From the NCBI GenBank assembly GCA_963969595.1, contig OZ018412.1, positions 6,202,501 through 6,266,500 on the forward strand: 64,000 bases of DNA. Reading direction: 5' to 3'. The notes beneath the pieces are model-generated. The model was not told the origin of the DNA. It saw nothing but the letters and a program-made list of their open reading frames with translations, and ran no database searches. A program made the position numbers and the translations under genes. This DNA is from Neckera pumila. Taxonomy: Eukaryota > Streptophyta > Bryopsida > Hypnales > Neckeraceae. This document shows, in pieces, positions 48,393-60,429 of this stretch (position 1 is the stretch's first letter; the number at the start of each line of letters is the position of its first letter).

Positions 48393-49544
48393 TATCCACA
48401 TCAAAAGGGAAATCTAAACCCGCCTCTTCTTCATCTTCCAAAATCATATTGTGCAAAATACAATATGGAAACATAATGTCAAATATGCAATTGAGACTCC
48501 ACTGTCTACAAAGATTTTGGATTATGGCAAATCGTACCTGCAACACACTGAAGCATTTTTCTACATCTTTACAAGCACTCTCTTATTGTTGAGCAAACTG
48601 ACGTTGTTTTTTGTCATTAGGTGCATGTATAGTGTGTACAAAGCACAACCATTATGGATATATGCCATTGGCAAGTAAATAATACCGGTTGTATGCTACA
48701 CCATTCACAACAAATTCCATATCACGGCCTTCACCCGTTAGCATATTGTGCACTTGAGGACTGCGGTCCAAACGTTTAAATCATTGTTTGCACCTGGAAG
48801 ACCAAGGAAAACATGCCATATATGTAGTCCCTGGTCTACTATGGCTTCTAGTATTATGGATCTCTTTCCATCTTTGTTATCATAGTCTCCCTACTAGGCC
48901 ATTGGACAGTTCTTCCATTGGTAATGCATGCAATCAATAGATGCAAACATTGTTGTCCAACCACGCTCAGCATTTATGGCAAGCTATTTCTCGAAATCAG
49001 CTTTGGTTGGCTGCCTCAAGTATTGATTGCCGAACTCAGCTTGAATAGCAATACAAAATTGCTTCATCGCCACTATAGTTATAGATTCAACAATCCTGCA
49101 ATATTCATCTGTAGCGTCTGCCGTAATCCCGTATGCTAGCATTTGAATTGCTGCACTACACTTTTGAATGGAAGAAAAGCCTAGTTTTCCAATTGCATCA
49201 CATTTCTGTAGAAAGTAACTATCTCAAGCACAAACCTAGCCATAATAGATAAAAGTAGCGATCTCTGCATTCGAAATCACCGTCAGAAATGCATAGGTCC
49301 ATAAAGTGTAAAAGTGGAGTCTCCGAGAAGTAATCAACAAACATTCTCTCATGCCCTTCTTGTCTCTCTCTCTTTGCAAATTGCCAAGTCGTCCAGGCCT
49401 TGATCCTCTTGCGTATATCTCTGGCTCATCAACAACATCATCATGAACATGATCCAAGAAGTTGTTGAAGATGATGTCCTCTTGTTTGTCATCTTCATGC
49501 ATTGCTTGTTGATGTGCTGCCAATCTCGCTCTCCATGACTCCAT
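48393..49544 (-). pseudogene. PIF/Harbinger DDE transposase (DDE_4 type), broken
   Basis: The minus strand begins near 49544 (MESWRARLAA, then RGSRPGRLGNLQRERD, as in plant Harbinger N-termini). It then shows QKCSAAIQMLAYG, ADATDEYCRIVES, a first catalytic Asp in MFASIDCMHYQWKNCP, a second in FLGLPGANNDLNVW, the Glu region KDVEKCFSVLQVRFAII, and the closing CILHNMILEDEE. Several in-frame stops (for example after DFEK and after CPMA) and a frameshift near 49240 make it inactive. In life it would cut at TTA/TAA sites with help from the accessory protein. Confidence 0.88.
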
Positions 49545-49559
49545 ACTTCCACAACTATG

Positions 49560-50066
49560 TGTGTTGTTGTATACACCCCCTTAAATGAACCCTTCCACCT
49601 TGGTGATTCTCTCAGACTAATTAAAGAACTATAAAAAAACTAATAACAAACAACAGTCCCTAAACCCCAGCTCCTCAACAACAGCTCCTTCACTCCAACT
49701 CCTTAACTTAGGTTGATGGCGCCCCCCAAAAATTGACCCTCCCACCTTGTTGATTCTCTCATCCAAATTCAATAGTACTCTCAGAATTTTGTGACAAGCA
49801 CCACCTCCTTCAGTCTTGCTCAATGGCGCAATAAGAATAGCAGGCAAAGCAATTGGACCAGGCGGAGCAGGCAAAGGCCACCAAATTTGACCCATGAAGA
49901 ATTGACTCCATGAAATGGCAGTCTCGGGGGGCATGTGGAGCCGGAGGCAGTGTGACCATTCTGTGTTGGCGTGGGGGAGCAAATGGTACACACTACCTGG
50001 GCAAGCTCCCAAGGACCGGCAAGCCCCACTTGCCATCCATTGTACCCAGTAGGCATGGAGCTGCTC
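49560..50066. other. Harbinger terminal non-coding region
   Basis: GC-richer terminal region with ACCTTGKTGATTCTCTC repeated near 49604 and 49748. It carries the right inverted-repeat end. No coding call is made. Confidence 0.45.
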
Positions 50067-50110
50067 TTAACATGATGCTTCAAATTATGTATATCTCGTT
50101 TCTTTTTCCT

Positions 50111-50152
50111 ACAATCTGGGACTTTATGGCCATCAAAACCGCAGTAGTGACA
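50111..50152 (-). other. Copia gag zinc knuckle
   Basis: The minus strand reads CHYCGFDGHKVPDC, an exact C-x2-C-x4-H-x4-C nucleocapsid motif. It marks the gag C terminus just upstream of the Harbinger insertion. Confidence 0.93.
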
Positions 50153-50922
50153 AATTATGGGTGCTGGAGATTAGCAATTTGAAGATGAGGTATGCGGAAA
50201 AGAGAAAGTCGTTGAAGGACACCAAGAATAACCAGACTTTTGAAATTGGCCAGGTTTGGAAGGAAAAGTCTTAACAAATTTTCCTTTTACGTAAAACGCA
50301 CTTGATTGTGCAGAATTGGATTTTGATAAGTTGATAGGGTTTTGTTGAAGGATGTTAGAAATCAACTCAATGAATGCTAAATTTGGAATTCCACCTTGAG
50401 TGGTTATAAAAGCACCCCATGAATCGGGTAATGCTTCTAGTAATAAGTTAACTTGTTGTGAATCCGTAAAGGAACATCCTAAAGTTGTAGCTTCTTGCAA
50501 TGTGGATTGCCACTATTCTATGAAACCAATTATGTCATCAGATTCATGCATTTGCATATGGCAAAGTTGTTTATGAAGATGTATTTGAGAGGCTTTGTTT
50601 GACTTTTCACAGGACTTTGCATAAAGTAATTTAATTCGATCCCAAACATCCTTAGAAGCCTTGAGTGGGTGAAGAGTGATTAACTGCTTTTCACCGCAGT
50701 GGAGAAAATATCTGACCAAGCTTTTTAATCCTTGAGTTTCCAGGCTGTTAGTCTTGCAGGATCACTTGAAGGTGGGGCAACTTCAGTGCCATCCACAATG
50801 CTCCATAATTTGGAGCGAATTAAAAGCATCTCAAGCTTGATACTCCAAGTGGCATAATTCCTTGCACTAAGAGCCGGTATGGAATTAGCTTGGGAAGTTG
50901 AGCTTATGGCAGGAGAAGCCAT
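50111..50922 (-). pseudogene. Copia gag remnant
   Basis: Starts at 50922 (MASPAISSTSQANSIPALSA), continuing RNYATWSIKLEMLLIRSKLW, the usual start of plant Copia Gag. It continues through 50513-50719 (a UBN2-type region, ASKDVWDRIKLLY) and 50171-50500 (LLLEALPDSWGAFITT) to the zinc knuckle. Stops split it into three frames. Confidence 0.88.
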
Positions 50923-51272
50923 TTTTTTTAAATTATTGATTGACTTGTGAAGGTACTGTTATTAAAGAATCATCCACAAAAAATTGTGGGTTTAATTCAT
51001 TGAAGACACTTTCATAGTTTGCTAAAATAGTGAGGTAACCAGGAGGTGCGTTATTAATTCCATATTCAGTTTGTTCAAATTCTAGAACAAATTCAAGAAG
51101 CTCTTGCTTTTGTGTTGGAATAGGATCTAACAGTATCTAGAAGAATGCATATGCAAAGGCTCTATTTGCAATTCAAAATGCTTCTTCCACTGCTTTCAAG
51201 TTCAAAAACTAGAAGATCATAGACATCCTTGCTTGAATTTTCAGCAGGAGGAGTCAAAGGATAGCACATAGT

Positions 51273-51284
51273 GCTCTGATACCA
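51273..51284 (-). promoter_or_regulatory. Copia primer-binding site (initiator Met tRNA)
   Basis: TGGTATCAGAGC on the minus strand, nine bases inside the 5' LTR, is the classic plant Copia primer site complementary to initiator methionine tRNA. Confidence 0.95.
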
Positions 51285-51293
51285 TATATTAAA

Positions 51294-51491
51294 TGTTATG
51301 CAAAGCTAGTACATTGAAAGTAGAACACATGACTATATTGCTATATATAAAAGAAAATACAAAGTAGCTTTAAATAGCCAAGGAATACTTGTGTCTGTTC
51401 AGTTATCTATAGGTGTGACTACTGAGTAACGGATGCACAGATCTACAAGTGTGACTACTGAGTAATTGATGCTAAAATGATCTATCTAACA
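51294..51491 (-). repeat. Copia 5' LTR
   Basis: 198-bp LTR starting TGTTATGCAAAGC and ending TCTATCTAACA, partner of 36924-37128 and followed by the TTTCA duplication at 51492-51496. Confidence 0.92.
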
Positions 51492-51496
51492 TTTCA

Positions 51497-53693
51497 AACA
51501 CTTCTCAACAAAAATTACAACAACCCAATGAATATCTAAATCCCTTGAGGATGCCCTTTATTTAATGCATAGAGCAAGTGGAAAGACAACTAAAATTACA
51601 AGTATACATTCATTCCAAATTGGAGACCCTTGAGGTAGCAACTCAAACTAGCATTGAAAGTGGACAAATTGACAAGCAAATCCAAGTTTCAACCACAATA
51701 CTCACAAAAGTCATAAATTGGGGTCTATGTATGTGAACAAATTGGCCCATTATACTTCTCATAGAAACAAAATTAAGAAAAGACAACAACCATATATGAA
51801 TCCCACGAATACTCACCGTTCTATTACACATTTCATAGGTATCCCATGGATCATAGCAAACCATTCATAAATGTTCCACTTGAATGTTGAGGTTATAACA
51901 TATTGATGACTATAAGGAGCAAATAGGGCCACATCCATGAATAGAAGCTGGTCTTGGGAATTTAACGCATCAAAGATTCTTTTCAAAATAGATAAGACAG
52001 GACGTTGGGGCTCTCCAAAAGGGTTATAAAAGTCAATTTCATGCAAGAGTGACCACCGTCCTTCCAAATCATATCCAACACACCTCAATTGCTCATCCAA
52101 GGTTTGCAATGCCAATGGACGGTAGAGATAATCGATGCCATCACCTTTCTTGAAAGAGCATTGTTGAACGCACAACGAGATCAACTCATGGTCATCCTTG
52201 TTGCTCAAGGAGGTGGAAGGGATGCATGCAGCATAGAAAAAAAATAGAGACCTAGCTTCTTCCATCTCTAACTTTGGCATTTCCATGCATTCACTTGCAT
52301 CAATCCTCAATGATAGAAGTTCACTTAGAGAATGAGCTATCACAAGCACAACACTTCCAAGACCATAGCTTGCTCGGAGAAGAGTAAAAGCTTGCTTAGA
52401 TGTTGCACATACTTGACACATTGTTGATTGTCAAAAACACTTTTACATTCACCATATCTCTCATCAAATGATCACAATACTATACATCTATACATCCAAG
52501 GATTGGTGCAACAAATCACAGTCACTTGCAAATGGAAACACACTATAGGTTCAATCTACTTAAATTCAACTACAAACAATATCCAAAAAAACATTTGTGC
52601 TTCAGAATTATCACAATTACTATCTCACCTCATCTACATTCATGGCATCCAAATAGTCAAGATTCATATCCGTCAATCTTGTTAGCACCTCTTTCAACAA
52701 GTCATCTTCACTTTGACTTCCCAACTCTAGTGAGCAACTTTGCTACAACACTCCTCAGATAAATCATTACACATGGCCTTGTAAAGAGTGTTTTTTCCAA
52801 TACTACCAACTCTGTATAAGCCTACTACATGCACACCATATAGTGAAGAGACTTTTGAATGCTTGATCCTTTCATGTATCACCTAGTGGAAAATCAAGGC
52901 AAGTGGAAATAGATCATGATCAAGGAACATTTGCACAAAACAATTCATCATCACCAACACAAAAGGAAACTTCTATTCATTCCAATGAAATCACAATTAA
53001 TTAGCATCAAAAAGCATCTCCATGTCATGGAAACAACTTGAATCATTGGAGTCTATACAAACCTTGCATAATTGTGACTTCCCTTAAATACGGGAATCTA
53101 AAAACTTTGTCCTGGGGGGAACCAACTTACAAATGGCTTCAACTATCTCTTCTTGAAATTTCACTTCTCCCAACTCAAAGTTGTATAATAATGCATTTGT
53201 TGGGCCAAACAATTGCAAGGCATTGGCCCGATCTTTGACATCAATCTTACTATCACTTGCTGCCCAAATATGCCACAATGATAACCATCTCTTATGGTTA
53301 TCTACATCATGACATTGTGCAAGTGAAATGCAAAGAAGTATTGGCAATATTGTGAAGCTTGGCTTCTTCTTTTTGACAATTGTCATTGCCACCAACTCCA
53401 ACATGGGCCATTTGGAAGTGAAGAATTCCTCAATTAGAACCACCATCACCAACTTCACAGTGTTCGATAGCTCCAAAGATGAGCCTTGGAAAATCCTTTC
53501 CAATAGACAAGCAATCCCGACGCTTGTCAAAAAATGGATGCCAGTCACATCTTTCCAAGTCCACACACAATTGTTCCACAAACCCTTTTGGGGCACCACT
53601 GTGGCTCAAAAACACCTTGTACTTGGCTTGTAAAGTATGATTCCTCTCTAAGGTAGTCACCCCCTTTCCGATCACCCTCCCATTTTCAATCAA
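51497..53693 (-). pseudogene. TIR and NB-ARC part of a broken TIR-NB-LRR resistance gene
   Basis: The TIR domain begins near 53630 (minus) with YKVFLSHSGAPKGFVEQLCV and continues FFDKRRDCLSIGK. A frameshift near 53450 moves EEFFTSKWPMLELVA to another frame (53084-53599), and the exon seems to end at about 53094 with a GTATTT donor. The NB-ARC starts near 52885 (VIHERIKHSK...) with a degraded P-loop, VGSIGKNTL instead of GxGGxGKTTL. A frameshift near 52745 precedes SEDDLLKEVLTRLTD. The 51813-52421 frame holds GLGSVVLVIAHS, RPLALQTLDEQL and QLLFMDVALF. The kinase-2 region is not found. In intact relatives the TIR domain signals immunity after NB-ARC activation. The LRR half lies beyond the Copia. 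Confidence 0.87.
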
Positions 53694-55250
53694 TAGACTG
53701 ATCCATTTGTAACCATAGCTTTATAGGCCATTTGATTCTTATTTGATTCTACTATAATGAATAACACATTGACACCTAATAAAGTTAACATTGATCAAGA
53801 ATGGACTTGCCTATTGATTGGAAATAGGAAATCCTAACTTTTTCACTTCTTTAATTTTTACTAATTCTACACTTGATGAAAAATTCCTAAAAAATGGCAA
53901 TCTTTCTTATTCTTATTTCTTCACTGGAGAAAATTTTCTCCACCACTATTGCTCAATCACACATATGCTGAAATGCTTAAGTGATCGGAAATTAGAGATC
54001 TACCTTACGCATATGAAATTCCAACCAATCAACCAATATTTCAATATTGAAAAAAATTGTTTGTAATTTAAATTGTGAAGCAGTGAATGGTTCAGACTAC
54101 TCAACCAAGTGTAATAAGCAATTTGACTGATCCACAAGGGTGACTGTATTACTGTATGGGAATGTTTAAATTAAACTAGTATTATGTGATTATGGCTCAT
54201 TAATGTAGGGTGGCTGTGATTGAATTGTAAGCATGACGGTGGAGGCAGGAAAACAATGCTAGTCCAGACCAATTGTTGATTAACCTGAACCGGATGTGTT
54301 TTGGCAATTTGATCCTCTTTGCGTATAATTGTTTGATTATGTAACTGGTCTTTATGCTGGTGTTAATGTGTTTGTGATGAAGTGTTTTGTGTTTAAGTAA
54401 TGGAATTTAAGGAATTTGATTTTTGGGGTGTTAATTGTTATACTTTGAGATAAAATCCCTTGCTTGGGCTGTAGGAGGTTGTGAACCACCATATTGGTTC
54501 ACTTTTTAGATTGTAGAAAATATAAACATTATGTATTAAATTCCAAGTCCGGAAATGTTAGGACAACGGATTAAGTCATGATCACAATTTAGGGAGTCTT
54601 CCGTGAGATAGGAATAGGAACTTTAGGAATTTAGGTTGAAAATTTAGAAATGCAATTAGGAGAAAGTAATGGGAAAAATCTAGGGAAAAAATGTAAAATT
54701 AAAACTAAAAAGACTTTTAAGCAAGACTTTGTAAAGTAACCAAATCAAGCAAATGGTAAAACATCTAGAAAACTAAAACCAAATCCTACAAGTAGAAAAT
54801 GACATTAGAGAAAAATTAAAAACAAAAAAGAAGTACTAAATATTAAAAACATAAAAGTAAAAAACAAAAAAATAGAAAGTAAAAAATAAAAAATGAAAAT
54901 GAAAACTAAAATCCTACAAGTTGGAATGAAACTAAAAGTAACTTAAAAACCAGAAAAAATAATGAATATGAAAAATCACAAAACAACTTAGTAAACTTAA
55001 AACTACTACTAGAATACTAGGATAGTGTTAGAAACACTAAAATAGGGTCAAAACAATAAAATTGGTGAAAAAACAGTAATTTAGGAGGGTTTGCACTAAA
55101 TTAGCGGGGTTTTCACTAAAATGGTGCAATTTTCACTAAATTAGCGCATTTTATAGTAAATTAGTGATTTAACTTTAAAATAAGGTGGGATGAATGTGAT
55201 TAGAGAAATTAGTCATTAGGATGTTGGTTATAGGAAAAAACTAGGGTTCC
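53694..55250. other. AT-rich DNA upstream of the TNL relic
   Basis: No gene seen. 54700-54980 is strongly A-rich, with AAAAT/GAAAAT-type low complexity. The TNL promoter may once have lain near 53700-53900. Confidence 0.4.
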
Positions 55251-55251
55251 A

Positions 55252-55275
55252 AGCTCTCTCTCTCTCTCTCTCTCT
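55252..55275. repeat. CT microsatellite
   Basis: About twelve CT repeats. Confidence 0.9.
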
Positions 55276-55482
55276 CAATTTTTGTGTGCATGTGTTTTGA
55301 GAGCATTGTTGTAATTATGTTTTAAATATGAATGATGAGGGATTAAGGTAGGAACCAATGATTAGATAATTTGCCGAGTAGGTTTTCACCATGAGAGAAA
55401 AATAAATGGGTGAAAAACGGAGTTTTCTTAGATCAGATGGAAAAAGTGCTTGAGAATGAGGGGAGAATTTTGAGTGAGATTG

Positions 55483-56001
55483 GACTGCTAACTTTGACAA
55501 ACAAGTGCGAGAGTACAAAGAATTGGATGGAGTTGGATTTTGAAAAGGTAGTGCGCCTCAAAGTTAGCTTTCCGAAAAGCTATAGCTTGCCCAAATCGAA
55601 GCAAGGACAAGGTCAGGCCAACCAATTTAGTGAGAAGAGGTCAGCTGCCTCCGCCACTAAAGACTGCCAATTTTGACGGGCAACTGCGGAAGATTGACTA
55701 AGTAGAGAAAGCTGAATTTTAGAGAGGTGATGCGACTTGAAGTTAGCTTTTCAAAAATCTATAGCTCGCCCAAATCGGAAGAATAACAAGGTTGAAGCAA
55801 CCAATTTAGTGAGAAGAGGTCAATTGCCGTCACTACTAAAGACTGCCAACTTTGACGTGCGACTGCAAAAGATTGACTTTGTGGATGGAGCTGAATTTTG
55901 AAGAGGTGATGCGATTTGAAGATAGCTTTTTGAAAATCTATAGCTCGCATAAATTGGAGCAAGGACAAGATTGGAGCAGCCAAATTATTGCAAAGAGGTA
56001 T
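55483..56001. repeat. Tandem repeat, period about 179 bp, roughly three copies
   Basis: Successive units share GCTGAATTTTGAAGAGGTGA, CTATAGCTCGCCCAAATCGG, CAACCAATTTAGTGAGAAGA and AAGACTGCCAACTTTGACG blocks. Unit boundaries fall near 55698 and 55877. The last copy is truncated at about 56001. Open frames here change between units, so there is no coding support. Confidence 0.82.
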
Positions 56002-57571
56002 GTTGCCTAACGGGGACTGATTTCTTTTGATCCTATGTCTATTAATGTCATGATACATTTCAATTTTAATAATAATTACATTATGACTTTGCCATGAAAT
56101 GGATGATTGAATGTTCTTGCATGAATGTTTTGAATGGCTTGCATGAATTACATGATTAGGGAGGCGGGGGGAAGAGGGGGGGAGGGAGGATTAAAAAGAA
56201 AATACATAAATAGTAAGTTGATTTTTTTTTTAGGTTTTTCGGGCAAGAGCGGAAGCGCTACCCAAAATTAGGGTTAGGGTGTTTGAATGAGCAAAAGAAA
56301 AGAAAAGGTTAAATTGCTTAAAGAGAGTGGATGAATGTTGTAGTATTGAATCTAGGAACTCAAAAAGAGTACAACACTGTCAATCCATGGTAGAGGTTGG
56401 TATTTGGAGTGAGTGATTGTGTGCTGTATTTTTCATTTAGGGCTACAGTTTAGCCCATTTGGGCCTCTAAATGTACTTTTGAGCTAGATTTTTACCTAGA
56501 AGATTATCCTAATTTATGGGAATGCTTGTTAAGATGCTTGAAGGATATTAGATGGTATTTGATGAACCATTGTGTGCTGGAATTATTAATAAGGTGGCAA
56601 TTTCACCCACTTAGAGGTTTTAAATGCAAGATTTTGGCAAGATTTTGGCATAGGAGTTGCCCTAATCTATTCTAGTCTATGATTGGATGATTTTGGGGGT
56701 CAAGGCACTGAAATTGGTAATTTTAGGTGTGCTGCCCCCGATTCATTTAGGGCATTTTAGACCAATTTTGAGTATTGTAATTAGGAGTCTATTGCTTGAA
56801 GGCGAAATAGGACAGAGGTTCTATACACTCTCCCTCGGCCAAATTCTGGGGGTGATTTTTTTTTTACGTGGGAAAAGTCATTCATAGAGGTGTAATATTA
56901 TCAGTCTAAATTAGTGGACTAAGAAGATTGAACTTGAGATAAACAAGCAATTTGACAAGTATAATTCAAGGCTATGAAGGAGTTTGTAGTAAATCACTTG
57001 TCTGTATAATTGTTGTAATTTGGCAATGTTCTAGAGAGAAAGAGTAGATCTTGTGCAGGAGTCCAACGAGATTAGATAAATTGCCTTGTGTTTATAACCA
57101 GTTCAAGTTAATTTCAATTGAATAAGCCAATTGTCTTGTCATCATGGAACCACTAGTTGTTCTCAATCATGACCTAAAATCATGTTTATGCAGGATGGGT
57201 GACTTTGATATGCATCTGTGCAAGGCTAGTAGAGTAATAATTCAACAGAGACAAACTGTTTTGATCCCGTAGTATGAATTTATCTATAATTGGTGTACAA
57301 GTTTTTGGATGCTTCTACATGTTTCCTGGTTTTAGTTGTGAATGTTGACAAATAGATTGGAATTGTGCAGCTAAAATATGTAAATGGAATTGCATTAAAC
57401 ACACTCATGCCCTGCATTTAAATAGGGATGAATTGCTTTTAGGACCGGGACTATTTTGTTATTCATCTAAACTAATAATTAGGCGAGTTAATTAGTAACT
57501 GAGACAAATTGCTGAATATAAAACTTCACTAATAATTAAGGAATTTTTGCAAAGAAAATTAATTAATTAAT
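56002..57571. other. AT-rich intergenic DNA
   Basis: No gene recognised. TTAGGGTTAGGGT at about 56268 is only two telomere-like units. Confidence 0.4.

Positions 57572-57652
<81 letters not shown>
57572..57652. repeat. AC dinucleotide microsatellite flanked by AT runs
   Basis: About 32 AC repeats (57581-57644) with short TA runs on either side. Confidence 0.97.
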
Positions 57653-58145
57653 CTTTGCATTGTTGAGGTTGCTAGTGCATGCATAAGACAAATTGTGGGT
57701 CAAACTTGACAAATTGCTAAAATATCCTCTAGCACACTAGGCAAGACAGGGACAACATTCATGCGTCCATAGCATTTTTAAGGATTGGCCACTAAATTAC
57801 ACCTTTGAGAAATAAGAGTATACATGAATTTTTCTTTATGTTTATAAAATATTGCAATACATTCTATGCAAATCTAAATTACAAGTGACTTTAGCCACAA
57901 TATGTTAGACTATTTGACTATTTTTTAGATTTTGGAACCCCTATACTATAGTCCTGGGTGTTTTGCAAGGTAAGCAAAATCAAGACTACAAATATATCTG
58001 AAATGGGTACTTGAAAAATTGGTTGCATATGAAAATTAAAAGAATTATAGTGGGTAAATTTCAAAGAATTTCTAAATAATATTCTAAGGTGCAACTATAG
58101 AAAGCGTTCTACTAACAAGAAATCAAAAACAAATTGGCCATAGTA
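57653..58145. other. AT-rich intergenic DNA
   Basis: Nothing supportable seen. Confidence 0.4.
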
Positions 58146-59022
58146 TAGTACAATGCCCTACCAAAAGTTCTTGCATTGCATTTTGTTCTCATACAAACAA
58201 CTCCATTTTCAAATGCTATTTTTCACAATTTTGATCCAATTCTTGCGTCATTGCATTCCTATATAGTCTTAATCATGCTAACCAAATTTCAACTTCAAAA
58301 AAACAAAACTCCATTTTTTGATGAATTTTTTTATTTTATTTTCATAATTTTACATGATCTTTTATTAAAAAACAATGATAATAAATTTTTTAATTTGATT
58401 GTAGAGATATGTAGGGAACATCTATATACACATCTTTCCTTCAACAAGCATGCCAAAAAAGTCTTACAACTCCTTTTAAGAAGAGTTTAATGTAAGGTGT
58501 CGTATGAATAAATTTTGTGAAATAGATATCTTTATATTTTAACCGAATTTTGCTATTTGACCCTCACACTATAACTACTTTTGTACATTTGAGCATGATG
58601 GTATAATTACCTTGTGAAAATCTAATTACAATATATGTTATCTATTTAAAAAAATTAGGATATTAACACCCCAACATTGAAATCTTGATAGAAAGAATTG
58701 TGAAACTTTTTTGGAGATTTTGTTGAAGGAAAGATGTGTGTATGGGTGTTCCTGACATATCTCCACAATTTAATTTAAAAACTCATTACCACTACATTTT
58801 AATAGATGATCACTTAAAACCATGAAAATAAAACAAAAAATAGCACCCAAAATGGAATTTTACTTTTTTGAAGTTGAAATTTGGTATGCATAATTGGAAC
58901 TACATAGGAATGCAATGATGCAAGAATTGCATCAAAATTATGAAAAACAGCATTTGAAAATGGAGGTACTTGTATGGAAATCAAAAGGCAGTGCAAGAAC
59001 TTTTGGTAGGGCATTGTAGTAC
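58146..59022. mobile_element. Large foldback element, arms about 330 bp
   Basis: The left arm (about 58146-58480) and right arm (about 58690-59022) are reverse complements. AGTACAATGCCCTACCAAAAG-type sequence at 58151 mirrors CTTTTGGTAGGGCATTGTAG ending at 59019. CTCCATTTTCAAATGCT and ACACATCTTTCCTTCAACAA also recur inverted. The centre is about 210 bp. Open frames 58176-58490 and 58814-59014 are the same sequence read from both arms, not genes. Confidence 0.85.
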
Positions 59023-59143
59023 AATGGGTTGGGACATTATATTAGTGCTTGTTAAAAATAAGCTAACAATCAGAATAAAATCCTTTCAAAGTTTCTACAA
59101 ACAAATGAAAGACAAATGTATTTTTAGATAATGTACTTTTGCA

Positions 59144-59707
59144 TTAACCTTTTTAGGACCAAAAGGTCAAATTTTGAACAATGGATGAACGCAATCACAT
59201 TCCAAAATATACTATTTTTTTTTCTCATTCATCAATTTTTTAAAGATTCTTGTGTTAGTTTTCTAATATTTGTATAGTATAGATTCTGAAGACTTTCATT
59301 TGCAAGTATTCTGTAGTTTAAAGGTACTAATAGGTTTGGCTCCAAAAAATAAACTTTTTTAGTTCAAAAACTAACCTCTAAAAAAACAATTAGAATAAAA
59401 AAATAAAATCAGAATCTTCAAAATTGCTATGATTAGAATTTAATATTTTAAACTTAGAGAAAATATTTTATATGAAAATCATATGTATACAATCAACAAT
59501 TGACTTTAGAAGGAATTTTAAATTTTGGTAAATTTTATTGAAAAATATGGTTTGTGTATAAGTTGACCTTACCATGTGGATATGATCAATGAACCATATT
59601 TTACAAGAGAACTATTGTTTGATTAAATTATTCTTTAAAGTTTTATTTTATAATAAATCTCACAAATTTTGGAAGTTTGGACTATCATGTGTTTCATAAG
59701 GGGTTAA
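59144..59707. mobile_element. TTAA-flanked element, 564 bp
   Basis: Starts TTAACCTTTTTAGGACC and ends TTCATAAGGGGTTAA, with TTAA at both edges and imperfect terminal repeats. The interior is shared with 33537-33998. Non-coding. Confidence 0.65.
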
Positions 59708-59959
59708 TATAAAAATAAAGCACAATTAGACATAGCACGGAGGCATAAAAAAAGGGGACCCAAGGCTAAAAAGATATCTATGATATTCATGATAGTTCTT
59801 CACAACGTATTTGTGAGGAGAGAGGGCCTTGTTGTTGGAAGGTTCATGCCAAAATAGACTTGATATTTGTTTTCCTGAAATTGTTGAAATTTAGTGGAGA
59901 TTTGATTTTAAAAAATGACTAAAATAGAAATTGATCTGTCATAGGGAATGTGCCAATAA

Positions 59960-60425
59960 AGGTTAGGGTGAATCGACCCCTTCACTCGTCCTCAAGGGAA
60001 AACAATGATTTTTAAAATTTTCCATGCATGATAAAGTTTGCAAATTTTGAATTCATATTTGCAATCAAAGGCCCCAAATTAGCTAGGACTTGTGTGATAG
60101 ATAAATTAATCAAGCACAAAATAAAGGGGTCTTTTTTTTTATATGCACATTTGGAATGACTTGGACGGAATAAGCTACTGAAATGTCAATTCACTCTGCC
60201 CCTGAAAAAGGGTCGGGGTGAACTGGCCCCCCCACTTGACCCCTTCAAATCATTCGAGGGGTACAAGTAAAAAAAACGCCCCCTATTTTGTGCTTGATTA
60301 ATTTATCTTGTACATCTCTTCTAGAAATTTGGGGCCTCTGATTACAAATAAGATGAATTCAAAATTTGAAAAAAATAAATTTCCTGGCGGCCGAGGGAGG
60401 GGGTCAACACCGGCCCGGAAAAGGG
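59960..60425. repeat. Two inverted copies of the GGGGTGAACC/GGCCCCAAAT repeat
   Basis: A plus-orientation copy at about 59965-60150 (GGGTGAATCGACCCC, then CAAAGGCCCCAAATTAGCTA and AATTAATCAAGCAC). An inverted copy at about 60190-60425 (GGGGTGAACTGGCC, GTGCTTGATTAATTTATC, AATTTGGGGCCTCTGATT, ending GGTCAACACCGGCC). Same family as 5428-6842; these copies show the uninterrupted TTAA site. Confidence 0.68.
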
Positions 60426-60429
60426 TCGT

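Larger units (their letters stand above)
40697..50066. mobile_element. PIF/Harbinger DNA transposon, 9.4 kb, nested in Copia
   Basis: Flanked by TTA at 40694-40696 and 50067-50069. The left end is GAGCAACCCCACAACC; the right end read inward is GAGCAGCTCCATGCC, giving short imperfect inverted repeats. It interrupts Copia between the gag zinc knuckle and the protease. If the insert and one TTA are ignored, the Copia reading frame runs without a break across the site, which strongly supports the boundaries. It carries a broken DDE transposase (minus, 48.4-49.5 kb) and an accessory ORF (plus, 42.8-43.4 kb), the two-gene layout of PIF/Harbinger. It has itself been hit by a 236-bp foldback MITE and a 1.75-kb palindromic element. 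Confidence 0.87.
36924..51491 (-). mobile_element. Copia LTR retrotransposon, 14.6 kb including nested insertions
   Basis: Complete outline of a minus-strand Ty1/Copia element inserted in the TNL pseudogene. The LTRs are 36924-37128 (205 bp) and 51294-51491 (198 bp), both TGTTA...TAACA, with a 5-bp TTTCA duplication at 36919-36923 and 51492-51496. A primer-binding site and polypurine tract are in place. Gene order in element direction is gag, protease, integrase, reverse transcriptase, RNase H, which defines Copia. Every domain carries stops or frameshifts, so it is inactive. Removing the 9.4-kb Harbinger leaves about 5.2 kb, a normal Copia size. The LTRs differ by many substitutions and indels, so the insertion is old. 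Confidence 0.94.

Noticed and set aside
56260..56285. Telomere-like TTAGGGTTAGGGT
   Set aside because: Only two units, which is expected by chance or as a common plant motif.
58176..59014. Two open frames of 104 and 66 residues with similar sequence
   Set aside because: They are the two arms of the 58146-59022 inverted repeat, not paralogous genes.
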